DNA from: Streptomyces flavofungini
GTDB taxonomy: Bacteria; Actinomycetota; Actinomycetes; Streptomycetales; Streptomycetaceae
Assembly: GCF_014650815.1 (NCBI RefSeq)
Contig: NZ_BMVR01000001.1
Location: forward strand, 682,001 to 746,000
Direction of reading: 5' to 3'
Length of the DNA stretch: 64,000 nt
Shown: in pieces, positions 23,997 through 31,884 of the stretch
Position numbering within the stretch: position 1 is the first letter of the stretch
Layout: every line of letters starts with the position of its first letter
Program-made: the position numbers and the translations under genes
The notes under the pieces: model-generated
The model's database searches: none
What the model was told of the DNA's origin: nothing
What the model saw: only the letters and a program-made list of their open reading frames with translations

Positions 23997-25073
23997 TCAG
24001 CTGCCGGTGGCCGACTTCCAGTCCTCGACGTACGACTTGAGGTTCTTGGAGATGTCGTCCCAGTCCGGTTCGAAGACCTCGACGCCGTCCATGAGCTTGT
24101 CGAGGGCGATGGCGTTGGCGTCGGTGGCCTTGATGTCCTTGCGGGCGGCGAAGCCCCCGCCGATCTCGCTGACCTGCGCCTGTGCGGTGCGGCTGAGCAG
24201 GTGGTCGAGGAACTTCTTGGCGTTGGCGCTGTGCGGCGCCTTGTCGACCAGACCGGCCGCGTACGGCAGCGCGAAGGTGGTGGGCTTCTTGCCCTTCTTC
24301 GCCGGGAACCAGATGCCGAGGTTCGGCATGTCCTTGGACTGCGCGTAGTTCATCTGGACGTCGCCGTTGGCGACGAGCAGTTCGCCCTTGTCGACCTTGG
24401 GGGCGAGCTTGCCGGTGGAGGCGGACGGGCCGACGTTGTTGGACTGGAGCTTCTCCAGGTACTTCATGGCGGCTTCCTTGCCGCCGAAGTCGTGCATGGC
24501 CTTGATGAGGACGGCGGTCCCGTCGCCCGCGACACCGGGCGTGGAGTACTGGAGCTTGTTCTTGTACGTGCCGTCCGTCAGCTCGTCCCAGGTCTTGGGC
24601 GCCTCGGCGCCGCCCAGCTCCTTCTTGTTGTGGATGAACCCGAAGTAGTTGTTCACGACGGAGGTCCACTTGCCGTCGGCCGCCTTGTTCGCGCCGTCGA
24701 CCTGCGCGGACCCCTGGGGCTCGTACGCCTGCAGCAGGCCCTTCTCGTCGGCCTGCTGGATGAACGGCGGGAGCGTGACGATGACGTCGGCCTGGGTGTT
24801 GGACTTCTCGCGGACGGCGCGCTGCACCATCTCGCCGGAGCCGCCCTCGACGTACTTGACCTTGATGCCGGTCTTCTTCTCGAAGTCCTTGAACACCTGG
24901 TCGTACCAGCCGTCGCCGTTCTCGCCCTTGAGGCCGTCGGCGCTGTAGACGGTGACGACCTTGGCGTCGGACGCGGCGGAGCTGCCGCCGCAGGCGGTGA
25001 GCGTACCGGCGAGGACGAGGCAGCCGGAGAGGGCGGCGAGCGCGCGGACGGGGACGCGGGGGTGGCGGGACAT
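23997..25073 (-). CDS. phnS: 2-aminoethylphosphonate ABC transporter substrate-binding lipoprotein
   Basis: Extracellular solute receptor of 358 residues. Lipobox LTAC with Cys28. The mature domain begins VVTVYSADGL and contains DVIVTLPPFIQQADEKGLL and the VAGDGTAVLIKAMHDFGG region of the iron/thiamine/AEP binding-protein fold. The AEP assignment rests on similarity to PhnS-type proteins and on the flanking PhnTUV-like genes, phosphonatase-like HAD and FAD oxidoreductase. It is the last gene of the operon, 98 nt after the second permease. Confidence 0.83.
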   Translation of the reverse strand: MSRHPRVPVRALAALSGCLVLAGTLTACGGSSAASDAKVVTVYSADGLKGENGDGWYDQVFKDFEKKTGIKVKYVEGGSGEMVQRAVREKSNTQADVIVTLPPFIQQADEKGLLQAYEPQGSAQVDGANKAADGKWTSVVNNYFGFIHNKKELGGAEAPKTWDELTDGTYKNKLQYSTPGVAGDGTAVLIKAMHDFGGKEAAMKYLEKLQSNNVGPSASTGKLAPKVDKGELLVANGDVQMNYAQSKDMPNLGIWFPAKKGKKPTTFALPYAAGLVDKAPHSANAKKFLDHLLSRTAQAQVSEIGGGFAARKDIKATDANAIALDKLMDGVEVFEPDWDDISKNLKSYVEDWKSATGS

Positions 25074-25171
25074 GACGTGTCGTACTCCTAACGGGTCGGG
25101 GCGGGGCGGTAGTTGGTGACGCGGGGAATCGGGTATTCGGGGAACTGGGGAATCGGGGAGTCGCGGAGGGG

Positions 25172-25999
25172 TCAGCGGTACGGGGCCTTGGTGCGGATCC
25201 GGGAGACGGCGAACAGGACGAGCAGCGTCGCCGTCATGAGGACCACGGCCAGGGCGGCGCCGGTGAAGGTGGCGCCGCGGTCGGTGGCGGCGTAGATCCG
25301 CACGGGCAGCGGGGTCCAGTCCGGCGGGTAGAGCATCATCGTGGCGCTCAGCTCACCCATGGACAGGGCGAAGCAGAGCCCGGCGGCGGCGGTCAGGGAC
25401 GGCAGCAGCAGGGGCAGTTTCACCCGCCACAGGACGTACGCGGGCCGGGCGCCCAGGGACGCCGCGGCCTGCTCGTACGCCGGGTCGAGACGCACGATGG
25501 CGGCCGCGACCGACTGGTAGGCGAACGCCGTGACAAGAATGGCGTGCGCGAGGACGACGATCGTGGACGTGCCGTTGAGGATCATCGGCGGCTTGCTGAA
25601 GGCGACGAGGACCGCGAGTCCCACGACGACCGACGGCACGGCGACGGGCAGCATGAACAGGGTGTCGAGGGTCCGCCCGCACAGCCGCGAGAGCCGGGTC
25701 GTGCCGTCCCCGCGCTGCTTCAGCCGGGCGGCGGCGAGGGCGGCCCAGGTGCCCGCGGTGAGCGCGATGAGGCTGGCGCCGAGGGCGGTGAGCAGGCTGG
25801 TGGTGAGGGCCTGGAGGGATTCGCCGCGGGTGGCCGCCGAGTAGTGCTCGCCGGTGAAGCCGGACGGGAACGCCCCCGACCAGTGCCCGGCGAACGACGC
25901 CGCGACGATCACGAGCAGCGGCAGCGCGAACAGCGGCAGGAACAGCACGAAGAAGAGGGCCCAGGTCGCCCACTTGCCCTTGCGGCTATGCACCAGCAC
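25172..25999 (-). CDS. phnV: AEP ABC transporter permease, second subunit
   Basis: Inner-membrane permease of 275 residues with about six helices and the ABC coupling motif EQAAASLGARPAYVLWRVKLP (EAA loop). It starts with GTG (MLVHSRKG) 14 nt inside the upstream permease gene, so the two are co-translated. Pairs with the other permease and the PhnT ATPase. Confidence 0.83.
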   Translation of the reverse strand: MLVHSRKGKWATWALFFVLFLPLFALPLLVIVAASFAGHWSGAFPSGFTGEHYSAATRGESLQALTTSLLTALGASLIALTAGTWAALAAARLKQRGDGTTRLSRLCGRTLDTLFMLPVAVPSVVVGLAVLVAFSKPPMILNGTSTIVVLAHAILVTAFAYQSVAAAIVRLDPAYEQAAASLGARPAYVLWRVKLPLLLPSLTAAAGLCFALSMGELSATMMLYPPDWTPLPVRIYAATDRGATFTGAALAVVLMTATLLVLFAVSRIRTKAPYR

Positions 26000-26912
26000 G
26001 ACGGCTCACCACCCGGTACAGGCCGTACAGGCCCACGGAGATCGCGATGTTGACGACGGCGACGACGCAGGCCGCCGGGTAGTCGGACTCGAGCATCGCC
26101 TTGCTGTACACCAGCATCGGCAGCGTCGTGACGTCCTTCGCCCCGGTGAACAGCACGATCCCGAACTCGTTCAGGCACATCACCAGGACGAGGCTGCCGC
26201 CGGCGGCGAGCGCGGGCAGCGCCTCCGGCAGGATGACCTGCCGCACCACCCGCAGGGGCCGTGCCCCCAACGAGGAGGCGACCTCCAGCTGGGCCGTGTC
26301 GATCGCCGAGAACGCGGCGAGCAGCGGCCGCATCACGAACGGCGTGAAGTACGTGATCTCGGCGAGCAGCACGCCCCACGGCGTGGTCAGGAACTGGAAG
26401 GGACCGTCGCCGGTGGACCCGGTCGCGTCCGTCCACAGCCCGTTGGCCATGCCCTTGGTGCCGTAGATGAACAGCAACGCGAGCGTGATCAGGAAGGACG
26501 GGAAGGACAGAAACACGTCGATGAACTTGGCGACGGCCTTGCCGCCCGGGAACGGCACGAACGCGATCACCAACGCGAGCGCGAACCCCAGCACGAGACA
26601 CCCGACAGTGGCCCCCACCGCCAGCCACACCGTCGTCCCGAGCGCCTCCCGGAACGACTCGGAGGCGAAGACGTCGGAGTACGGCTGCAGCGAGGTCCCG
26701 CCGGTATCGGGCTGCACGGACTGCTGCACGACGAGGGCGAGGGGATAGAGAAAGACGAGCCCGAGGAGGGCGACGGGTGGCAACGCCCAGACGAACGCCG
26801 GAACCTTCCATCCCCGCTGTGGACAATCGTCCCGCGGGGCGGGCTCCCGACCCTCAACTGCAGCCCCGGGCCGACGGCCACTGTCAATCGAGGGCTCAGC
26901 GGGACTACCCAT
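25986..26912 (-). CDS. phnU: AEP ABC transporter permease, first subunit
   Basis: Permease of 308 residues with an N-terminal hydrophilic extension of about 35 residues, then six helices and an EAA loop (QLEVASSLGARPLRVVRQVILP). The extension is encoded by an invading repeat-like segment (26812-26845). It overlaps the ATPase gene by 8 bp and the second permease by 14 bp. Confidence 0.83.
   Translation of the reverse strand: MGSPAEPSIDSGRRPGAAVEGREPAPRDDCPQRGWKVPAFVWALPPVALLGLVFLYPLALVVQQSVQPDTGGTSLQPYSDVFASESFREALGTTVWLAVGATVGCLVLGFALALVIAFVPFPGGKAVAKFIDVFLSFPSFLITLALLFIYGTKGMANGLWTDATGSTGDGPFQFLTTPWGVLLAEITYFTPFVMRPLLAAFSAIDTAQLEVASSLGARPLRVVRQVILPEALPALAAGGSLVLVMCLNEFGIVLFTGAKDVTTLPMLVYSKAMLESDYPAACVVAVVNIAISVGLYGLYRVVSRRAGA
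26812..26845. repeat. small repeat-like segment inside the phnU 5' end
   Basis: CCCCGCTGTGGACAATCGT followed by the hairpin CCCGC-GGG-GCGGG resembles the segment inside the ROK gene at 32628-32671 (GCTGTGGGCAGTTGTTCCGC, hairpin TTCCGC-AGG-GCGGAA). Both are in coding sequence and kept in frame. Confidence 0.5.
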
Positions 26913-27966
26913 CGGTCACCCCTGCGGCCAGCAGCACGGCGTCCTCCGGCGCGAAGTGCAACGTGACCTCGCTGCCAAGCGCAGGCGGCTCCCGAAGCTC
27001 CCGCAGGTCCGCCTTCACGGAGTGCCCCGCCACGTCGACGTACACCCGGTGCGTAGCGCCACGCCACTGCACCTCGGTGACCTTCCCGCCAAGGGAGTTG
27101 GGCCCGGCCCCGAGCCCGACAAGATGCGGCCGCACGCACAAGGTGGCAGAAACCCCCGAGGCCACCTCCCCGGTATCGACCTTCAACTCGGCCCCACCCA
27201 GGGAAACCGACCCCACCCCCACAGAAACCGGCAGGAGATTCGCATTGCCCACGAACGAAGCCGTGAACTCGTTCCGCGGCCTCCGATACAGCTCCTGCGG
27301 AGTCCCGCAGTCCTGCAACCGAGCCCGATCCATCACGGCGATCCGGTCGGCGAGGGTGAGCGCCTCGACCTGGTCATGGGTGACGTACAGAATGGAGACG
27401 TCGGGCAACTCCCGGTGCAGCCGGGCGAGTTCGGCCAGCATCCCGGACCGGAGCTGCGCGTCGAGCGCGGACAGCGGCTCGTCGAGAAGCAGCACCCCCG
27501 GCCGGATGGCAAGAGCCCGGGCGATGGCGACACGCTGCTGCTGCCCGCCGGACAGCTCACGGGGAAACCGCTTGGCGTAGGCGGCCATGCCGGTCATCTC
27601 CAGGGCGTCGGCGACCCGCCCGGGAATCTCGGCCCGCGAAACCTTCTGCGCCTTGAGGCCGAAGGCCACGTTGTCCTCGACCCGCATGTGCGGGAACAGC
27701 GCGTACTGCTGGACGACCATGCCGATGCCCCGCCGGTGCGGCGGCAGCGCGGTGACGTCCCGGTCGCCGATGAGCACCCGCCCGGACGCGGGCCGCACGA
27801 ACCCGGCGACGGCCCGCAGCGCGGTGGTCTTCCCGGAGCCGGAGGGCCCGAGCAGCGCCATGACCTCGCCGGGCTCGACGGTCAGGTCCAGCGAGTCGAG
27901 CACTGTGTTCTCGCCGTTCCTGCCGTACGCGACCGACACCGAGTCGAAGCGTATGCCGCTGCTCAT
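26905..27966 (-). CDS. phnT: AEP ABC transporter ATP-binding protein
   Basis: ATPase of 353 residues: Walker A GPSGSGKTT (40-48), Q-loop MVVQQYALFPHM, signature LSGGQQQR, Walker B VLLLDEPLSALD, H-loop VTHDQ. The C-terminal TOBE region (about 240-350) is of the spermidine/iron/AEP importer type. It overlaps the HAD gene by 4 bp (ATGA) and phnU by 8 bp. Confidence 0.88.
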   Translation of the reverse strand: MSSGIRFDSVSVAYGRNGENTVLDSLDLTVEPGEVMALLGPSGSGKTTALRAVAGFVRPASGRVLIGDRDVTALPPHRRGIGMVVQQYALFPHMRVEDNVAFGLKAQKVSRAEIPGRVADALEMTGMAAYAKRFPRELSGGQQQRVAIARALAIRPGVLLLDEPLSALDAQLRSGMLAELARLHRELPDVSILYVTHDQVEALTLADRIAVMDRARLQDCGTPQELYRRPRNEFTASFVGNANLLPVSVGVGSVSLGGAELKVDTGEVASGVSATLCVRPHLVGLGAGPNSLGGKVTEVQWRGATHRVYVDVAGHSVKADLRELREPPALGSEVTLHFAPEDAVLLAAGVTDG

Positions 27967-28667
27967 CGGCCGAAGCCCCGCAGCAGCGCGGGCAGTTCGA
28001 CGACCGAGCCGAGGACGTGGGTGGCCCCGGCGTCCGCGAGCGCGGCCGCGTCGTGGGCGCCGGTGAGGACTCCGGCTACGACCCCGGCCCCGGACCGCAC
28101 CCCGCTGCGCATGTCGTACGCGGTGTCACCGGCGACGGCGATCTCGCGGACGTCGGCGGCGGCGCCGGTGCGCAGGAACGCGGCGAGGACCATGTCGGGG
28201 TAGGGCCGCCCGCGGCCGCCCGCGTCGGCGGGGCACAGGGTGAGGGCGACGAGGCCGCGCCAGCCGAGGGCGTCGAGGATGGCGTCCTGGGTGACGCGGG
28301 CGAAGCCGGTGGTGAGGGCGACGGTCAGGCCGTCGGCCCGCAGTTCCTCGATGGCTTCGCGCGCCCCGGGGACGGGGGCGATGCGGCCGCCGTCCACGAG
28401 CTGCCCGTACGCCTTCTCGAAGGCCACGTTCGCCCGCTGCGCGAGCGTCTCCTCGCCGAACAGGTGCCGGAAGACGGAGATCTTCGACTCGCCCATGGTG
28501 GCGCGGACGTACTCCAGTTTCGCGGCGTGGTCGGCGGAGCCCTCCGCGACGCCGAGTTCGCGCGCGGCGGCGGCGAAGGCCTGCTCGACGAGCCCGCCGT
28601 CGGCGACGGTGGTCCCGGCCATGTCGAGCACCACAAGTCGGACGTTGTCAGTCACTGTGTTCACCAT
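27963..28667 (-). CDS. phosphonatase-like HAD hydrolase
   Basis: Cytoplasmic HAD enzyme of 234 residues of the 'phosphonatase-like' family found in AEP gene clusters. Nucleophile motif VVLDMAGTTVADGG, helical C1 cap with LEYVRATMGESKISVFR (the Lys is a candidate for the Schiff-base Lys of phosphonoacetaldehyde hydrolase), motif II LTTGF, motif III region RPYPDM, motif IV VAGDTAYDM. Predicted reaction: phosphonoacetaldehyde to acetaldehyde plus phosphate. The start is an ATG overlapping the FAD gene by 7 bp; the GTG one codon later is possible. Confidence 0.83.
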   Translation of the reverse strand: MVNTVTDNVRLVVLDMAGTTVADGGLVEQAFAAAARELGVAEGSADHAAKLEYVRATMGESKISVFRHLFGEETLAQRANVAFEKAYGQLVDGGRIAPVPGAREAIEELRADGLTVALTTGFARVTQDAILDALGWRGLVALTLCPADAGGRGRPYPDMVLAAFLRTGAAADVREIAVAGDTAYDMRSGVRSGAGVVAGVLTGAHDAAALADAGATHVLGSVVELPALLRGFGR

Positions 28668-29782
28668 CCCAGCTCGTCGGCGGTCTTCTCGGCGATGGCG
28701 GGCGAGCAGGTCATGCCGCGCCCGCCGGGCCCGGTGACCAGCACGACGCCGTCGCGCACCTGCTCGCGGTGCACGACCCGGCTGGTGTCGACGCACTGCG
28801 CGTACACCCCGGCCCAGCGCCGCTGGATCTTCGGCAGCGGGCGGCCCAGGAAGCCCTCGACGACCTCGGTGAGGTGGTCGTAGGGGTCTTCGAAGGTGTC
28901 GAAGGCGAAGGGGTGCTCGTACTCGTGGGTGTCGCCGATGGTCAGGCCGCCGTCGGCGCGCTGCACCATGAGCAGCTGCATCTTGTGGGCGGCGGCGGTC
29001 GGTGCCTGCGCCTGCCCGGCGTTGAGGGCGTCCAACTCCGGTGATCTGTACGCCGGGTAGTAGCGGAAGCTGTCGGCGTCGGCGACGGACGTGGTGAGGG
29101 GCTCGCCGAGCGGGGCGGTCTGCATCATCTGGAGGCGGACGCGGCGCACCGGCAGCTCCGGCGCCAGCTCGCGCACGAGCCCGCCGAGCCAGGCGCCGGT
29201 GCACAGCACCACGACGTCGCCGCGGTGCACCTCGCCGTGGTCGTCGCGCACGGCGCCCGCGCCCACGACCTCACGGACCTCGCGGCCCGGCAGGAAGGTG
29301 TAGCGGGGCGACTTGAGCAGCTCAGCGCGCAGGTGCAGCTGTGCGGTGCGCGGCTCGACGGCCGCGTCCCGCTCGCACCACAGGGCGGCGGTGAACGCGC
29401 CGCGCAGCGCCGGGTTGAGCGCGCGGGCCTCGTCGGCGCCGAGCAGCTTGTAGCCGCGGGCGGCCGCGTCGGGGCGGGCGAGGGCGGCCTCGGCGACGGC
29501 CCGCTCGCGCTCGTTGCGCACGAGGGTCAGCGAGCCGATGGCGCGGAAGCCGAGGCCCGGGACGCGGGCGCCGATCTCCTCCCACAGCTCACGGGCGCGC
29601 AGCGCCGTGTCCAGCTCCTCGCCGCCCGCGCGGCCGCTGACCCATATCTGCCCGAAGTTGCGGAGCGACGCCCCGCGGGCCTCGCTCTCGCGCTCGATCT
29701 GTACGACCTCGTGGCCGCGCTCCACTGCGTGCCAGGCGTGCATGGTTCCCACCACGCCGGCTCCTACGACGATGACTCTCAC
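28661..29782 (-). CDS. FAD-dependent oxidoreductase of AEP clusters (DAO fold)
   Basis: Flavoenzyme of 373 residues with the dinucleotide-binding motif VIVVGAGVVG at the very N-terminus, ERE ending strand 2, the GASLRNFGQIWVSGRAGGEE segment, VVLCTGAW, and the C-terminal GPGGRGMTCSPAIAEKTADELG typical of the DadA/DAO superfamily. It is the subfamily seen next to phosphonatase-like genes; related enzymes are reported to oxidise AEP or its N-methyl form to phosphonoacetaldehyde (recalled literature). The start is a GTG giving MRVIVVG with AGGAG upstream. First gene of the six-gene operon. Confidence 0.83.
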   Translation of the reverse strand: MRVIVVGAGVVGTMHAWHAVERGHEVVQIERESEARGASLRNFGQIWVSGRAGGEELDTALRARELWEEIGARVPGLGFRAIGSLTLVRNERERAVAEAALARPDAAARGYKLLGADEARALNPALRGAFTAALWCERDAAVEPRTAQLHLRAELLKSPRYTFLPGREVREVVGAGAVRDDHGEVHRGDVVVLCTGAWLGGLVRELAPELPVRRVRLQMMQTAPLGEPLTTSVADADSFRYYPAYRSPELDALNAGQAQAPTAAAHKMQLLMVQRADGGLTIGDTHEYEHPFAFDTFEDPYDHLTEVVEGFLGRPLPKIQRRWAGVYAQCVDTSRVVHREQVRDGVVLVTGPGGRGMTCSPAIAEKTADELGW

Positions 29783-29856
29783 GACGGCAACGCTCCTGTC
29801 GACGGGTGACCCGGCGGGGTCCGGTTGGCAACGGGACGGTGAACGGCCTCTCAAGC

Positions 29857-29870
29857 TTGGACTAGACCCG
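29857..29870. promoter_or_regulatory. putative GntR/UTRA operator upstream of the AEP operon
   Basis: The near-palindrome GGACTAGACC (29859-29868) is about 75 nt before the FAD gene start. It fits the GTCTAGAC-like sites of HutC/UTRA regulators with one mismatch per half. It lies between the regulator gene and the operon it presumably controls. Confidence 0.4.
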
Positions 29871-29969
29871 TTACCATTCCGTAATCGTCACGGACCAACT
29901 GGCGTACGGGAAGGGGCGGTTCGGCCGGTTTTCGGCCCGCGTGCCGCCGGAGCGGGCCGCCGGGCCAGG

Positions 29970-30758
29970 TCAGCCCTCGCTGGCCAGGTGCGCCGTGAAG
30001 GAGAAGCGGTCGCCTCGGTAGAGGGTGCGCACGCGCTCCAGGGGCCGCCCCTGCGTGTCGCGGGACACGCGGTGGATGAGGAGCATGGGCAGCGCGGGCG
30101 GCGTCCCGATGAGCAGGGCCTCGCGGGGGGTCGCGAGCACCGTCTCGATGCGTTCGTCGGCGTCGCCGAAGGGGATGCCGAGTTGTTCGCGCAGGTAGGC
30201 GTAGAAGGACGAGTCGGGCTCGAAGTCCCGGTCCAGGCGCGGCACCCGCGCCACGGAGACGTACGTGGACTCCAGGCCCACCCGCTCCTCGTCGGCGAGC
30301 AGCACCCGCTCCATGTGCCACACGGGCTCGCCGACCGGCACTCCTATGTCGGCGGCGAGCGCGGCCGGGCACGGGAAGCGGTCGAGGGAGATGAGGGTAC
30401 GGCCGGGGGTGCGGCCCTGCCTGCGGACGCCCTCGGTGTAGCTGGCGAGCGACAGGGGCTGTGCCAGCTTGGGCCCGGCGACGACGGTGCCGCGGCCCTG
30501 GCGGCGCAGGCGGCCCTCCAGGAGCAGTTCACGCAGGGCCTGCCGGACGGTCTCGCGGGCGACCTCGTACCGCTCGGCGAGGTCCCGCTCCGTGGGCAGG
30601 GTCCGCCCGTCGCCCAACTCGTCGATCAGCTCCGCGATGCGGGCCTTCACGGCGTAGTACTTCGGGATGCGGCCGTGCTCGGGGATGCCGGAGCGGATCG
30701 GGGCTCCGGGGGCCTGGTCGCGCAGGTGGTCGGGCGGGGCGGCGTTGGGCTTGTCCAC
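29970..30758 (-). CDS. GntR family regulator, HutC/UTRA subfamily
   Basis: Regulator of 262 residues. After a 28-residue leader, the winged helix-turn-helix (about 32-98: YYAVKARIAELI, LPTERDLAERYEVARETVRQ, RQGRGTVV) is followed by a UTRA ligand domain (about 108-255). It is directly upstream of the AEP operon on the same strand, so it is the likely AEP-responsive regulator. The start codon is GTG. Confidence 0.85.
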   Translation of the reverse strand: MDKPNAAPPDHLRDQAPGAPIRSGIPEHGRIPKYYAVKARIAELIDELGDGRTLPTERDLAERYEVARETVRQALRELLLEGRLRRQGRGTVVAGPKLAQPLSLASYTEGVRRQGRTPGRTLISLDRFPCPAALAADIGVPVGEPVWHMERVLLADEERVGLESTYVSVARVPRLDRDFEPDSSFYAYLREQLGIPFGDADERIETVLATPREALLIGTPPALPMLLIHRVSRDTQGRPLERVRTLYRGDRFSFTAHLASEG

Positions 30759-30919
30759 GGGCAGATGTTCGCACGTCGCGGGGGTGGGGGGGCGGCGGGC
30801 GTACCCCGCTCCGCGCCCGCGCGACCGGGAGCACGAGGAAGGCCGGGCCCGTGCCGCCGGGTGTTGCTCGGCTGGGGCGGCACGGACACGGCCTTTCCGG
30901 AGGCGGCGGGACGGCTGTG

Positions 30920-31675
30920 TCAGCTCCCTCTGGCCCGAAGGCGCCGAGATCCCACCACAAGGGCCACGCCGCCGAGGAGGAGGGCGGCGGCGGTGACCCC
31001 GAGCCCGGGCAGGTGTCCCGGGCCGGTCTTCGCGAGTTCGGCGGCGGTCGGGCCGGTGGGCCCGTCCGCGCCGACGAGGTCGAACGTGTAGTCGTTGGAG
31101 GCGCCCACCCAGTCCCCGTCGTCGTCGCGGCGCCGCACCACGGCGGCGCTCGCCACGACCCGGCCGGGCGCGGCGTCGGAGCTGAAGGCGAGCCGGAGGC
31201 CGACGGTGCGGGTGCTGCCGGGGGCGAGGGTGAAGCCGGGGCCCGCGTGCGCCGCGTCGCCCCCGCCGAGGACGCCGACGTTCTCGTCCCGGTCCGTCCG
31301 CTCGAACCGCACCGGCCGCCGTCGCGTCCCGTCGTCGAACTCCAACTGGACCTGACCGGGCCGCAGGGACTTGGCGCGGTCGACGAGCACCACGACCGGA
31401 TGGACGTTTCCGCAGGTGTCGTCCGTGGTGTTGGTCAACTCCAGGGACCAGGCGCGGAAGCCGCCGCCGCGCTCGTACGTGTCCGGGCCGCCGCTGATGC
31501 GGGTGCTGATCGGGAACCCGTCACCGGCGCCCGTCGCACAGCTCGGCCGCAGCGCGCCCGGACCGCTCGCCCCCGCCGGGTCGCCGACCGCCGCCGCCAC
31601 CCCGGCCCCGGCGGGCACGAGGGTGACGGCGGCGGCGACGGCGACGCCTGCCGAACGGGAACTGCGAAGTCGCAT
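30920..31675 (-). CDS. secreted surface protein with LAKTG sorting signal
   Basis: Protein of 251 residues. Signal peptide about 1-31; an extracellular beta-type domain (about 45-205) with two cysteines; then LAKTG followed by a helix (GLGVTAAALLLGGVALVVG) and the basic tail SRRLRARGS, a complete cell-wall sorting signal. LAxTG is the motif preferred by class E sortases of Streptomyces. The start is the ATG with AAGGA 5 nt upstream; the frame extends further but without a site. Function of the exposed domain is unknown. Confidence 0.8.
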   Translation of the reverse strand: MRLRSSRSAGVAVAAAVTLVPAGAGVAAAVGDPAGASGPGALRPSCATGAGDGFPISTRISGGPDTYERGGGFRAWSLELTNTTDDTCGNVHPVVVLVDRAKSLRPGQVQLEFDDGTRRRPVRFERTDRDENVGVLGGGDAAHAGPGFTLAPGSTRTVGLRLAFSSDAAPGRVVASAAVVRRRDDDGDWVGASNDYTFDLVGADGPTGPTAAELAKTGPGHLPGLGVTAAALLLGGVALVVGSRRLRARGS

Positions 31676-31884
31676 GGGGGTCCTTGCTGGTGGCCGGGTG
31701 CGCGGGGCGCCGGGGACGGCCGAACTGGCGGCGGGACAGCGCCCGTTGAGATGTCCGGCGCACGGCCGGACGGCACAACGGGGCACGGCCCAGACCCTGC
31801 CACGCGCGCGCGACCCCGCACCCGCCCCACCGCCACCGGGGACCCGTTCGGCTGGCCGATTCCCCCCTAACAGCCGATTCTTCG

